Below are positions 10,835 to 21,402 of a stretch of 64,000 bases of DNA, piece by piece; the stretch's first letter is position 1, and every line of letters begins with the position of its first letter. This stretch comes from Breviolum minutum Mf 1.05b.01. Lineage: Eukaryota > Sar > Dinophyceae > Suessiales > Symbiodiniaceae. The position numbers were made by a program, and so were the translations under genes. The stretch lies in assembly GCA_000507305.1 (NCBI GenBank), contig DF239296.1:124001-188000 (forward strand), read 5' to 3'. The notes under the pieces were generated by a model. It saw only the letters and a list, made by a program, of their open reading frames with translations. It was not told the origin of the DNA and made no database searches.

Positions 10835-10880
10835 GGATCGTCGTGAAGATGCTGACGCAAATGATCACCACAGTCACTAC
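10835..10880 (-). CDS. Erv/ALR sulfhydryl oxidase domain, CxxC exon
   Basis: Acceptor CCTTTCAG|GT. The first two bases complete a Cys codon when the previous exon ends in T, giving C-S-D-C followed by GDHLRQHLHDD. This is the redox-active CxxC that oxidises dithiols and passes electrons to FAD in Erv/ALR proteins. From the first Cys to the Trp in the next exon is 30 residues, close to ALR. The donor is GATCC|GTCACT. A different frame of the same DNA looks like a transmembrane helix and is rejected in favour of this one. Confidence 0.8.
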
Positions 10881-10905
10881 CTGAAAGGAGTCATTTGGAT
10901 TGCAT

Positions 10906-11002
10906 AGTGTTGATGGAAGAAATCCGAAACAACCACCTGACATGTATGAAACCCTGATAAACCCTGTAAATAATGGGATATTTACCATATCATCAACAGT
11001 AG
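10906..11002 (+). mobile_element. Family F element (F2)
   Basis: Left end TAGTGTTGATGG, right end CATCAACAGTA. Intronic in the Erv gene. Confidence 0.75.
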
Positions 11003-11140
11003 GACTTAATCGCAGCATATCGCAGCTGATTTTTTTGGATGCTACCCAGGTCAGGCAAAATGATTCGAAGAAGTCTCCATTGTTTGTCCTACTTTTGGAT
11101 ATCTTTTCCCAATCACAAAAAAAACGCAAACCCAACTACA

Positions 11141-11245
11141 CTCCCTAAAACGGACGGTTCGCCCGTGAAAATAGACCGGGCCCCAAAAGGAAACGATCGT
11201 ATTCCAACCATCCATTTTCAGGTGCTTTAGCTCTTAGTTTCAGGA
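11141..11245. mobile_element. Family B element (B7)
   Basis: Ends CTCCCTAAAAC and TTAGTTTCAGG around an inner inverted repeat. It lies between Erv exons. Confidence 0.65.
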
Positions 11246-11397
11246 TTTTTTCCGCATCAAACGTCAGATCGCCAAGAGACATGGCAGCACAGAAGGCAAA
11301 GAGTCCATCATATCCTGAAAACCGTTTTTAAACAACGGTGAAGGTTTCACGGTTGCTGTTGGTTGATTGGTTGGTTACTTGGTTGCTGTTGGTTGCT

Positions 11398-11478
11398 GTC
11401 GTTTGCTTGCTTGCTTGCTTGCTTGTTTGGTTGTGGTTGTGGTTGTGGTTGTGGTTGCGGTTGCGGTTGCGGTTGCGG

Positions 11479-11543
<65 letters not shown>

Positions 11544-11546
11544 GCT
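11398..11546. repeat. Compound microsatellite
   Basis: Successive blocks of TTGC, TTGTGG, TTGCGG and then a long TTG run. Open in several frames, giving low-complexity pseudo-ORFs only. Confidence 0.9.
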
Positions 11547-11888
11547 GCTTTCAAAGTCAAAATCCTGGTTAATTTCTTCAAGGGATTTCCAAGGGGGCAG
11601 TCAGGATATAGAGCCTACTTTGGGATGCCCTATTCCGATAAAGTGGCTGTCGATCTGTCTGCAGTGAAATCACCCTTCACCCTAGGTTTTTGTGGTTGGA
11701 ATCCTGGCTGTTCCAATCAGAATGCCACTTCAGGTGGATGGTGAGCCCCTCTCGAGAAAAAGACCTCCTACCGTTGCAACAAAAAATTTTTGGTTCTGAA
11801 AGACGGTAAGAACCGTCGCTCGGTCTTTGGTTTTTGGTATGCTGCAACATGACCATTGGCAAACAAACAAACCGACGAAAAGAGGAGC

Positions 11889-11949
11889 CTGAAAGCTCCG
11901 CTGTTGATCTGGCGGCAATGTCTGGGGCATGTTGTGGACCATGCAGTGC
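11889..11949 (-). CDS. Erv/ALR sulfhydryl oxidase domain, first helix exon
   Basis: After CTCGAG|G the frame reads HCMVHNMPQTLPPDQQRSFQ, matching the LH-x-M...P-x-x-QQ-x-x-F segment that opens Erv/ALR domains. The exon ends TTTCAG, followed by GCTCC (GC donor) or, 12 bp later, a GT. The short segment between this helix and CxxC was not located. Order, strand and spacing with the next two exons support one gene transcribed leftward. Cellular location (mitochondrial intermembrane space or ER) cannot be told. Confidence 0.65.
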
Positions 11950-12925
11950 CTCGAGCTTTTTTTGGGGAATGGGTGAAGTCTGGGCATTTTTTTCTAGTGT
12001 TTTTACAATCGAAAACATCCTGGAAAAAACAACAGCAAGTTAGCAAGCTGGCTGATTAAGAAAATATAGGAGTTTGAAGATTCTTGGTGGGATGGCATCA
12101 TCTTCTATCTTGAGTCTTGAGGAATTCTAAAACCCTTGGCTGCTTATATAATTTGGATACTATGATACTTCTGATACTTATCAAGGAGGGTCATGAATTC
12201 TCACCCCACTGGCCATGCACTACCCAGCTAATGGTCCGTGTTTGAATTTCCAATCTGTCTGAAACACAAGAATTATCACCAAAATTGAACACCTTCCCAC
12301 CCAAAATGTAAACATGAAACACATCTTTCAAAGAATCACCCCTTCCAAGTAGCCAAGAACGGTCGCATAATACAAATGAGTTCTTCAAAGCAAAGTTGCT
12401 CAACTCAGTTGATGAAATTCTTCTACCTTCTGCCAAGGCACAAGCTCTTCCACATGGCAGGGCCCCACACTGATGGTGCCTTGAGAGCTATGGATTTTTC
12501 GGACATTTTTTGTGGAGAAAAGATCTGGGAGGAAAGCAGGTTCGGGATTCTGAAAACAGGAGGTGGACCGAAAAATTAAGGGACAAACACTTAGCAACAA
12601 CGTCACCAACTCGTTTCCGAAATTTTGGTCATCCACAGAATCTACGGTATGTTTTTTTGGGGTAATTTAAAGCTCGGTTTTCACAAGATATATATTGAGG
12701 TCTCTTTCCTTCCGATGTCCCCTATGTCCCCAAAAGGTCCCATGTCAATATCAGGCGATTGCTGGGGAGGTAACCATATGTCATGAAAAAATGGTCATGA
12801 TGTGCCGTCCTATCGACGAAAAAAACGACATAAGACATCACCAACCTTAAATGTTCAGGCCTTTTTTGATTTGTCGGAATCTTCCGGGTCCATCCAGCAC
12901 CAAAATGAAATGAGAGGGAACTCAC

Positions 12926-12954
12926 CGGTGGTTTGGTCCTTGTTTGCCCAGATC
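12926..12954 (-). CDS. Short exon candidate
   Basis: Only 29 nt, but bounded by ATTCCAG|GATC and a consensus donor CACCG|GTGAGT on the minus strand. Possible frames read DLGKQGPNHR or IWANKDQTT. It is upstream of, and may belong to, the Erv gene. Confidence 0.4.
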
Positions 12955-13033
12955 CTGGAATCCAGTACCACATAGAAATTTAGCGAACGGATACCCTAGA
13001 AATGATGCTGTGGACAAGAAAAAACTGCTCTAT

Positions 13034-13141
13034 TCTGTGGACTCCTGCAAACTGATACAGCCATGGAACATCACCACCTTTCCCGGTAAATACCATCAAA
13101 GTCTGGTAAGTTTTCCATTGCCGTGTTGGTTTACCGGAGTG
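13034..13141 (+). mobile_element. Family D element (D4)
   Basis: TGATACAGCCATGGAACATC to GTTGGTTTACCGGAG. Confidence 0.65.
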
Positions 13142-13334
13142 TTTCTTATTTGTCAAATGTCAGGAGTGTAGCTTCTAATGTTTTTCTATCATCTCCTTCC
13201 ACTTCGATCATTTCTGGGACTCCCAAACACCCTGGCAACTCCCAGAAATGTCAGCTGTGCCAGCGCTGGGCGCCTTCCAAGATCATCACAAGGAAACGAA
13301 CCAAAAAACAGTTGAATCCGACTCCTACTAAACC

Positions 13335-13436
13335 CTAGTTGGTGATTGAGCCACACATCTGAAAAATTTACTTGTCAAATTGGATTATCTCCCCAGGTAG
13401 GGGTGAAAACAAAAAATCATTGAAACCACCACCTTG
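13335..13436 (+). mobile_element. Family A element (A7)
   Basis: CTAGTTGGTGATT to CCACCACCTTG. Confidence 0.85.
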
Positions 13437-14070
13437 ATACTCTAGGTATTGGTTGAAACAACCCAACTGTTTGCAAACAATAATGAGTCAAAAATCGGTT
13501 CCAATCTTCCCAAAAAAGCTTTGAACAGCACAACCTCCAAAGATTGAGCAATTGATATTTTGCCCCTGACATTTACATCAACCAACCAACCTTTCCTTTC
13601 CTTGTTTTTCCTGTCAAACCTGAAGTGGCTATGAAAGATATGTACTGTGATGACATACAAACACAAAACCATCCATGGCTGTTTGGAGGCTCGACAAAGA
13701 TGCGAACTCCCAACTCAACAAACATGATCCTATCCGAATAAGATATGGGCGATCCAGTTTGACAATTTTAGTGCAGGATGTTGTGACGTTGAATTTTTTC
13801 AAGGTTTGTTGCATTATGATGTGTTTTGGGGAAATGTTTGTTTCTTCGGTAGAATCACGGAGCATTCCTTCCGGGTTTTGTTTCTATTTGCACCCGCCCA
13901 AACCCCACAAACCATCCCAAGGTGTGTGATCCGAAGATGGAACAACCCACTATTTTGTTTGTTCGTGAATTGGATAAACCTTAGAACAAACACATCCTAC
14001 GAAAACTCATGGTAAAGACTGACAAATGATATGAGAAGAGGCACGAAAAAAACACTCTTGCTTCCATTTT

Positions 14071-14160
14071 ACTGCTTGTTTAATAGGGATCTTTATACTG
14101 GTTTATCATAGTCCCCATCAAACTGTGTAGTATAATTCGCTATGTACCCTGATCATTGCT
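14071..14160 (+). mobile_element. Family E element (E1)
   Basis: ACTGCTTGTTTAATAGGGAT with GGTTTATCATAGTCCCCAT. Confidence 0.8.
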
Positions 14161-14213
14161 CAAATGTCTGTAAAAAAATTCAGACTCAACTCCCCCAACA
14201 AAAAAAAACGCGC

Positions 14214-14306
14214 CTGGCTATGAGCCAACTTGGCAGCTAAGGAGCTATCCATGCCACGGCCCAACTGAAGCTGAGAGAAGTTGAGTTGAAGCTGTTGGAA
14301 TGGATC
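14214..14306 (-). CDS. Gln/Leu-rich exon with possible GC donor
   Basis: After CCCATAGAG|G the minus strand reads DPFQQLQLNFSQLQLGRGMD and continues SSLAAKLAHSQ, 31 codons. The donor is CAG|GCGCG (GC), or GT two bases in. The plus strand of the same DNA can encode a Leu-rich helix (AQLKLREVELKLLEW), so the strand is not certain. The AG|G border and flanking minus-strand genes favour minus. Confidence 0.5.
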
Positions 14307-14695
14307 CTCTATGGGAAATTTCCAAATGTGGGGGGGGTGAGGGGGTTGGTTTGGTTTTTAAATGACACAACAAAATCAATGGGTGAATCATTTTGAAAGT
14401 ATTGGATGATACAAGTTCCCTTCCAAACAGAACATGTTAAAAAATGAGTTGGACATTGCAAGAAAACTGATGGTTTCCTTCAATCTTTCTGGTGCGATGG
14501 TAGGAACGAGTTGGGAATTTAGATGGGAAAGCCTTAGTTTAAAATCAAGAGTGGAACAGGAAATCTTGTCTCAGGATTATATTGAACCAACTTGAGAACA
14601 ATCAACTACCACATGCTCCACTAAACAACACCGAGGCGGTTTGACTCAGCAAAGTGACGGGGTAATGGGTAACTTTATATTGGCATATTTTTCAG

Positions 14696-14915
14696 ACTTC
14701 ATCAAAAATTAAATTTGGGACCTTACCAACTGAACCCTCGGTCAGTTACTAGAGGTATTCGATACTCAGGTTTAGGGGTCCGTTCGGTGGGTCCTGTTGG
14801 TGATTTCTTGGATAAACACCATAAACTAAACGGGATGAGCAGTTTCTTGGTATCATTGAAGACCCCTTCTACTCTGAAATCAGCTCCTGCATCGACACCT
14901 GTTCTCGTTGAATAG
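14696..14915 (+). CDS. Possible 3' exon with TAG stop
   Basis: A strong acceptor (catatttttcag) opens a plus-strand frame reading LHQKLNLGPYQLNPRSVTRG and on through Gly-, Ser- and Pro-containing sequence to TAG at 14915, about 72 codons without interruption. The reverse strand is not open. No family was recognised. An internal donor before the stop is possible. Confidence 0.5.
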
Positions 14916-15141
14916 TCAATTCGCTTGATCGATAATTTCCCACACCTTTTTTTACATTGGGGTTAGAACTAGCCATATGTATATGTTAACTGTCAACTGG
15001 AAGGCCACTTGGGGGAGAAACATAAGCTAAAATATAGAACGAGGAGACACTATTGGCTCATACCCCCCCATTGGTTATGGTGATCGGCCAAATTCGACTC
15101 AGACTGCCCACCCTTGACTTGGAAGAAATTCCTTTCATCAG

Positions 15142-15202
15142 GGGATCCCAGGAATCCTGGAAGGGTTGTGGTATATCAAACACATTTCTCCAGAAACTCG
15201 TG
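15142..15202 (+). CDS. Exon with GTGAGC donor
   Basis: Acceptor TTTCATCAG|G and donor CTCGTG|GTGAGC. It reads GIPGILEGLWYIKHISPETR plus G. The next exon, after a 65-bp intron, begins with the two bases needed to complete the codon. The reverse strand is open but lacks matching splice sites. The product is unknown. Confidence 0.6.
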
Positions 15203-15267
15203 GTGAGCTTAGTACAAAATAGACATGTTGATCTTTTCCATTCTGAGATGACACTTTTTTTTTTCAG

Positions 15268-15329
15268 AGAAGTTTCCAGAGGATTTTGGTGCAAACAGAG
15301 TCACGGCTGACGTTGCTACTCCACTCATC
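15268..15329 (+). CDS. Exon following the 65-bp intron
   Basis: Textbook acceptor (acttttttttttcag). In phase with the previous exon it reads E, then KFPEDFGANRVTADVATPLI and F, then GT (GTATGC). The frame stays open about 60 bp more, so the 3' border may lie further right. Confidence 0.6.
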
Positions 15330-15465
15330 TTTGTATGCAAACAGCTCAGCTTGCCTCACGGACGTTTTGCACCACTTGGACTCATGTTGTGTGGTTGTGC
15401 GTGTGTGAATTTCAAAAAGAGCATACTGTTGATGGGCAAATTCCGTCTAAACCAGTTGAGATGGT

Positions 15466-15577
15466 TACACCCCCGAAATTTAACAGTTCGCCCTTGAAAA
15501 ACAATGATTGGAAGACGATGTTTTCCTCGTAATCTGGTCCTTTTTTGGGTGGCGAGCTGTTGAACTTCACGGGGTGC
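15466..15577. mobile_element. Family C element (C2)
   Basis: CCCCGAAATTTAACAGTTCG to CGAGCTGTTGAACTTCACGG. Confidence 0.9.
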
Positions 15578-15814
15578 AACGCATGGATTAGCCCGACATT
15601 TACCAAAATCTCAACTGGTGAGCCAAATTTTATCCATCAGCAGTAGAAACGAAATGATCATATCTGGAAGAGATCTTGGGGATTCAGGCGCGTCAGCATG
15701 TTTGTAATCCGTTCATTGCTCTCACATCGGAAGTGCTTCCTGATGAGATTTTCAACCCTTTTCAGGTTGGTTTGGCCTTGCATCAAGTCAACAAAAAACC
15801 CTTGAGTTACACTC

Positions 15815-15931
15815 ACTTGGAAACTAACAGTTAAAGCCCCTGAAAAATGGATAGTTGCAAGATGACTTCCAACCTTTTTGGGGCGAAACGCCTATTTTTC
15901 GGGGGCAAGCACTTAGCTGTTAGTTTTCAAG
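15815..15931. mobile_element. Family B-like element (B8)
   Basis: GAAACTAACAGTTAAAGCC to AGCTGTTAGTTTTC with inner CCCCTGAAAA. Confidence 0.7.
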
Positions 15932-15958
15932 GAGACCCCAACCAGTGTCTTTTCATAG

Positions 15959-16128
15959 CTCCATAACTGGGGAAACACCGTGGGGGTGCAAAGATGTTTA
16001 CTAAAAATCAACGGGGAAAATCCTCCAGATTTGGCGTTAACAAGGGACCCAGCTTCAACACCTCCTACGCCGGTTCGAATGAAAATGCGGAACAAAAAAA
16101 CGGATCCAAACGATCCAATGCTACAAAA
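15959..16128 (+). CDS. Long exon candidate, unknown product
   Basis: After cttttcatag the plus frame reads LHNWGNTVGVQRCLLKINGE and goes on with a Pro/Thr- and Lys-rich tail to donor CAAAA|GTACAG, about 56 codons. A second plus frame is also open for most of the length. No family was recognised. Confidence 0.45.
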
Positions 16129-16532
16129 GTACAGCCCCTAACCACCCGGGACCCCCTTCCCCCCAAACAAAAAAAAAACATCTTACATGACACATGATCC
16201 TTTGACTTTTTTTCATTATTGAGATATCTCGGACACATTTTCTATTGAAAGAAAAATGTGAAACACTTGTCTTTGTCTTTGTGTTTTTCCCACATTGTCT
16301 TCGCCTGCCATGGGCAAGTGAGAAAGCCAATTCATTGCATCATGGCTCAGTGCTAACCTCGGTTGAAGACAACGAATTGCCCAGGCCTGAAGTATTCTGA
16401 TTTCACAAAGTGGGAAATTTGAAGGTCACTTTTTCAGTCACTTTTTGAAGGAGATTATTCATAATTAAACATTTAATATATTAGTAAACATATATTGTAA
16501 CATGAATCGACTATAGTAAAAGAGTGGCTTAC

Positions 16533-16660
16533 CAATTGATGTCACATCATCGTTCACCCAGATCTTTTGAGCTGCCAACTCCGTAGCAAAAACAAACATC
16601 AATGGTTTCAACGGTGTTCGGAGCATCCCCACGAAATTTTGACGGATGTGCGTAAGTCTT
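16533..16660 (-). CDS. Exon candidate with GTAAGC donor, strand contested
   Basis: The minus strand reads RLTHIRQNFVGMLRTPLKPL and continues MFVFATELAAQKIWVNDDVT to donor ATTG|GTAAGC, with acceptor GGGGCTCAG. On the plus strand a shorter exon with donor GTAAGT (near 16650) is also possible. Composition favours minus; plus-strand neighbours favour plus. Confidence 0.45.
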
Positions 16661-16775
16661 CTGAGCCCCAAACAAATCCAAAACCATGGCGATGAAGGTT
16701 CAAATTGACCAAATATGGAAGATTTATCCACCGGGATGTTCCTTTTTTCCACCAAAAAGAAGGCCGATCTGCCAG

Positions 16776-16852
16776 CCGAACTGGGAAACGGATCTTCGTG
16801 ACTTTGGCGAAAAAAGCTGCAGTTGGTCAAATTTGCGAATTGGCAGCCTCTA
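16776..16852 (+). CDS. Exon candidate
   Basis: Acceptor gatctgccag. The frame reads RTGKRIFVTLAKKAAVGQIC then ELAA, followed by GT donors. Typical soluble-protein composition. The minus strand is also open. Confidence 0.4.
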
Positions 16853-17145
16853 GTGATGTAGCGATTTATTGTTCTTTCTGAATCAAATGCTTCTAATCAG
16901 CCCCCTGCAACTGTACATATCCATCAGTTGTTAAGGGTGAAGTCAGCTTTTGTTTCACTTTTTCACTGAAACAGCATAGGGTAATTTCGAATTTGGGATT
17001 CAATGGTAAAATTCCTAAACCAGTCTCAATGTCTTGGCACAACCATTGGACCATGTCTGCATGTTTTCGATCCATAGCTGCGGTATAGATGAGCCTCCAA
17101 AAGGTTGGACTAGCCCATCACAGGCTTGCACTAGCCCATCACTAT

Positions 17146-17158
17146 TATCATCATCACT

Positions 17159-17228
<70 letters not shown>
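17146..17228. repeat. (ATC)n microsatellite
   Basis: Nearly perfect trinucleotide run. Confidence 0.95.
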
Positions 17229-17229
<1 letters not shown>

Positions 17230-17940
17230 TGAAGCCCTCTCGTATGACCTCATGTGAATTCTGCCAAATGAAGCACCACAAAACTGAGGCCCTCGCCACC
17301 TGTTGGCCAATCTCGTGACATCGGTTTTTGCTCACAAAAAGCAACGGCTCCAGCCGTCACCACGAAAGAGAAATAGACTTTTTTTGGGCCCTTCGTTTTT
17401 TCTTCCACTCAGACTGGCAAAGGAGTTGTTCTTTCCAAAAACTCCCTGATGATAGATGAATGTTCAATTTCTAACTTCTCTTGAGAGAAAGGAAGTTACA
17501 AAAAATCAGTTGAAAACCAAAAAAACCAATGTTTTTTTTGTTTGCACTCCTTGACTGGAAAGTGACATAGCAAAGCTCTTCCATGTTCCAAAAAAACACC
17601 TGGCCACATGTTTTTTGTGTGTTCCTGGCCTTTTTTTGGGACTCCTGAACTGGAGCCAAAAGGTGGACAAAAATAGCATCAAGTTGGGCGATTCTGAAAA
17701 TAGGCCGGGCCCCAAAAAGGGGCCCGGATCATGGTCCAAACCACCAATCATTCAAGGGCAATGTCAGTTTGGTAGGGAGTGTAAACAGCTGTTTTCTGTT
17801 TTTGAATTGATTCCCAAAAATTAGTGTCGTTTGAGGCCAAGATTGACTCATCTAACAACAAAATGAGTTGCCAAGTTTGAAATTTCTCATTGAAATGCTT
17901 GTTTGACATACAAAATGTGGCAACTGCAGGATGACATCAT

Positions 17941-18044
17941 CTAGTTGGTGGTTGAGTCACCCACCTGAAAAATATGCTCGCCAAATTGGATCATTTCCCC
18001 AAGGATCGGGGTAAAACTAAAAGATATTTGAAACCACCACCTAG
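17941..18044 (+). mobile_element. Family A element (A8)
   Basis: CTAGTTGGTGG to CCACCACCTAG, complete termini. Confidence 0.9.
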
Positions 18045-18137
18045 TCATGTGATGTAGAAAGGTAGAAAAAACAACTGGCAACGTGTAATGCAGATTCAGG
18101 GTTGTGATTGATGCGGAGGTCATGTTTCTTTGAAACT

Positions 18138-18243
18138 ATGCCCGGAAGTTTAACAGTTTGCCCCTGAAAAGGGACCATCCCAAAAGTTCCTTTCCCATCC
18201 ATTTTTTCTAGGGGCGAACTGTGAAAATTGTTCGGGGAAGGTA
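18138..18243. mobile_element. Family C element (C3)
   Basis: CCGGAAGTTTAACAGTTTGC to GGGCGAACTGTGAAAATTG. Confidence 0.8.
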
Positions 18244-18659
18244 ATCCTGGATGATCAGGTCCTCGCAAACGAAGTTGCATGTTGCGCCGGATCAATCCGA
18301 AGTGCATCAAACTGCATCTCATTGGACGCACCAAGGTTCTCAATGGCAATGTTGTGACGCACCGTTTTGATGCATCACAAATTATCATCATCCTCATCTT
18401 GATATGCCTCAAACGGTTCGTTTCCGGACAAACTGCTTGTTTGGTTGGGATCTGGGAAAAAAACACCTGCTTATCGAACACATAACAATTGAAAGTCACA
18501 TTCATCGCTTGTATTTCCTGTTGGAACAAGGCGGATTTTCACTGCTATGTTGGTTCATTGAAAGGGTTTTTCAACTCGCAATGGATGCCAGTTGAATCAA
18601 CAGGAAATGGTGTTTCGTTCACTTCAAACTTCTCCGCAGCGAGTAAACTCACATCACAG

Positions 18660-18728
18660 CAATCTCAAGGGCATTAGATTCACTCTCTTTTGCAATCAAA
18701 ACAAAGGAACGCTTCCGGAAAATTCTCG
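18660..18728. CDS. Coding island open on both strands
   Basis: Plus reading: acceptor cacatcacag, frame AISRALDSLSFAIKTKERFR, donor CTCG|GTAACG. Minus reading: frame FVLIAKESESNALEIAV ending at a consensus GTGAGT donor near 18640. Each has one strong splice site. Real coding sequence is likely; the strand is not decided. Confidence 0.45.
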
Positions 18729-19385
18729 GTAACGCACGCTTGGACAATATCCTAGTGCTCTTCATTTCAAATCACAGCATGGTCAAGGTAGATAGCACAA
18801 CTCCCCGAACGGTGGTTTAGTAATTAAGAAGCTATCATAACACAGTGCTGTATGCGAAAAAGTTGCGCTGCTTGGCCCAAAGCTTTCAAAACATATCAAT
18901 GACGTGTGAGGTGGGATATCCATATCCACGACTCCTGAGGACATCACTTCCGTGCGCCTGGGAAAAAGGACGACTTCGGGTCAAGTGACAATCTGCACTT
19001 TCATGAGGCAAGCACCATTATTTTGGGGCAAAAGTCATGGACAAAAAATCAGTCAGTCTATAGTAAGGGATCAAAAACACAAAACCAACTTGACCCACTG
19101 AGATTTGGATCCCATGAAACTACCCAACCAGGATGTAATTTTGGACAGGCTGAAAAAAGCTTCCCCAAAGTGAATCTGGTGTAGTTTCCTGAATTTTAAT
19201 GAGCCAAACATTGAGGGTGAGATTGAAACAACCCTGAAGGTTTGTTCAGTGTTTTTTCCTACCTACAAACTTCGAACTCGTCCAGATTCATCAAAACCAG
19301 GATTTTTGATAAGTCTTAAAAATCATCAGTAAACAAGTTACAGAATCAGTTGAAATGAAAACCACAACTTAGAGTATGTGTTCCA

Positions 19386-19536
19386 GGGTCGATCAACTCC
19401 TTATATTGGCGATAAATTCATCCCACCTTTAAAAGGGGGAATCCTTATAGTGGGTATGTACACCCCTAAATTTTTGGGGTGATGACCATCCGCTAAAGCC
19501 AGGGAACCAATGGGAGTTGATTGATCCACTCCATCA
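19386..19536 (+). mobile_element. Family M element (M1)
   Basis: GGGTCGATCAACTCC to GGAGTTGATTGATCCAC, 150 bp. Confidence 0.8.
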
Positions 19537-19574
19537 GAACGTGGCAATCTGGGGCACCCCCGACCGAGTCAAGG

Positions 19575-19648
19575 GTACTCGTTCCGAATCGGAACTCTCC
19601 GACTGATCCTGCGCACGAAATGGCCGAAATTTTGTCCAAAATTGCCGT
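19575..19648 (+). CDS. Exon candidate
   Basis: CAAG|GGTACTC acceptor region, then a frame reading VLVPNRNSPTDPAHEMAEIL and SKIA to donor ATTGCC|GTGAGA. No family was recognised. Confidence 0.45.
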
Positions 19649-19874
19649 GAGAAAATTTGGGCCCAAAAAATGGTAAGGAATGGAAGAAGGGAAACTCTGA
19701 ATTTAGGTAGGCTTACCTATAAACAAAACAACATTGCGTTTATGACCTTAAAACAATTATCATCCATTTGAATCGTTTACTATCTTCAATTCCGCTTAAA
19801 CCATCTTCGAAATACCATCCTTTACCATCCCATAGCACAATTGATCATTTCCCATGAATCAGTTTTTGTTGGCA

Positions 19875-19972
19875 TTGATTTTGGAGGCACCTTGTCGCTT
19901 GATGCACATGCGAGGCGTATAGCTGCTGAAGCAATGGGCCTTGGAGTCACCGGTGGCTGATGGGTTGAGAAG
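19875..19972 (+). CDS. Exon with GIDFGGT motif
   Basis: After catgaatcag the plus frame reads FVGIDFGGTLSLDAHARRIA and continues AEAMGLGVTG to donor CACCG|GTGGCT. GIDFGGT resembles the phosphate-binding motif of ASKHA-type kinases and hydantoinases, but the following residues do not match a family I can name. The minus strand is also open with a Pro/Ser-rich reading. Confidence 0.4.
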
Positions 19973-20020
19973 CCAACCAGAAGTTGGTGCAAGAGAACAC
20001 ACCTGGAGGCTAAGTAACTA

Positions 20021-20149
20021 CACCCCTGAAGTTTAAGAGTTATATAGCCCCTTGAAAAATTGGGTGGGAAAGGAATCAAGATCCGGCTTCCTATTGGGAT
20101 TCGGTAATTTTTGCAGGGCGAACTGTTAAACCTTGGGGGGCGGGGGTAA
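20021..20149. mobile_element. Family C element (C4)
   Basis: TACACCCCTGAAGTTTAAGA to GGGCGAACTGTTAAACCTTG. Confidence 0.85.
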
Positions 20150-20403
20150 CAGGGTAAGCGAGTTGGATTCTGAAAACCAGGGATGGTTGGACAAGACGAT
20201 CCTTTCCTTTTTATGTCCTGAAAAAACAACTTTTGAGGGGTTGAAGCTCCCTGTGAAAGCCTTCTTGGGGGGTGTAGAACGCTTGATCTTTGGTCAACAA
20301 AAATGGGTTTTGGTTCTTGTTCTTGTCTTTTTTCACTTGTTCGGACACCAACAACTTGACTAAAGTTGACTAAAGTTTCTGGTGAAAAATGATGTGGCTT
20401 GCA

Positions 20404-20449
20404 GCGGAGATGCGACTGTTGCTCCATCATACAAAGCATTTTTGTCTCG
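20404..20449 (+). CDS. Exon candidate
   Basis: Bounded by TGGCTTGCAG and CTCGTG|GTGAGA. It reads GDATVAPSYKAFLSR plus G. Phase-compatible with an upstream island at 20236-20296 and with one at 20544-20580 (LELLHLKAVNFR). Confidence 0.45.
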
Positions 20450-20880
20450 TGGTGAGAAAAACATGTCGTACTTTGAGGTGTCGTTTTATCACAAATTATG
20501 TCTCTAAAACCTTTCTAAGCTTCTGGCAATGCAAGGACTAGAGCTGCTACACCTCAAAGCCGTGAACTTCCGGGTACAGTTGCTTTCTGTAAAAGGATGC
20601 AGTCAGCAAAAATGGAACCAAATAGAAGCTAGGTCGAGTTGATACAAGGATACACCACATGTTACCTTTGAGAAATACTGAGGTGCAATTTGCTTATCCC
20701 TGGTTTGCAGTAGAATTTTGTTCAATCTGGCCTTTCAATGGTACTTGGCCCCTCTTTTGATGGAGCTCAAGGTTTATGGCTCCAATCCACGATAATGATC
20801 GCGCTTACATCATGCACCAGGTTGATCTTGCTAGGTACCCTCCAGGGACCACCTTAGGAAGAGGATGCTCATCTTTCCAG

Positions 20881-20958
20881 CCGCCTTTAAAGGGGATGTG
20901 TTGGTTTTTTTCGAGCCACCAGAAATGCGCAATCCGAGTTTCAAAATCTACATCCCAG
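20881..20958 (+). CDS. Penultimate exon candidate, GTGAGT donor
   Basis: Acceptor ctcatctttccag, donor CCCAG|GTGAGT. In one frame it reads AFKGDVLVFFEPPEMRNPSF then KIYIP, which joins in phase to the terminal exon at 21052. A second frame is also phase-consistent. Splice sites are strong; the product is unknown. Confidence 0.6.
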
Positions 20959-21051
20959 GTGAGTATCGTTTGGATTTGGAAGATCAACGGCGAAGCAACG
21001 ATGGTTCTTATGCTTAACATATCCATTCATCTTTACTCTCAAATTCTACAG

Positions 21052-21110
21052 CTTTTTTCTGCACACAGAAATCTGGGGGGCTTGAAACAGTTGAAACAGT
21101 AAAGTTATAA
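21052..21110 (+). CDS. Terminal exon candidate
   Basis: Acceptor caaattctacag. Following the previous exon in phase it reads A, FFCTQKSGGLETVETVKL and TAA at 21108-21110. An alternative frame also reaches a stop within 50 bp, so this is probably a gene end either way. Confidence 0.5.
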
Positions 21111-21206
21111 GTCTATTAACAAAAACAATTTCCTGTCAAATAACACTGTGCTTGACCGGATTTCGACAACAGGAGCTTCCTGTTTGCTAAGGCCGCGGAC
21201 CGAAAC

Positions 21207-21273
21207 CTTTGCCGGCAATCTCCAACAACTCCACCATAGCATCCACACATGCAGGACGTTCTTCTAAGGTCTC
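21207..21273 (-). CDS. Exon resembling protein kinase subdomain XI
   Basis: Minus-strand exon with CACCGCAG|GAG and GGCAAAG|GTTTCG. It reads ETLEERPACVDAMVELLEIA and GK. The pattern E-x-R-P-x(4)-M-V-E-L-L-E is what the last helix of a protein kinase domain looks like, where the Arg forms a conserved salt bridge. No catalytic exon (HRD, DFG) was seen nearby, so kinase identity is tentative. Confidence 0.5.
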
Positions 21274-21402
21274 CTGCGGTGATGATGGTAACCGCAACCT
21301 TTTTACTGAAGGAAATTCTTGACAAACAAACAATGGCTAAGCCAAAGTTGGAATCTTACCCCAGAAACAGCAGAGTTCTTAGTCATTTTTCTGATTTTTC
21401 AG

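Noticed and set aside
10800..10880. Transmembrane helix VVTVVIICVSIF
   Set aside because: Out-of-frame reading of the CxxC exon.
11338..11744. Poly-Leu, poly-Val and poly-Cys ORFs
   Set aside because: Translations of the compound microsatellite. The same applies to the poly-Ser, poly-Asp and poly-Asn ORFs at 17.2, 38.8 and 58.3 kb.
13675..13790. Possible EF-hand LDKDANSQLNKHD on the plus strand
   Set aside because: Position 6 is Ser instead of Gly and position 12 Asp instead of Glu, and the splice borders are poor. The minus strand is equally open.
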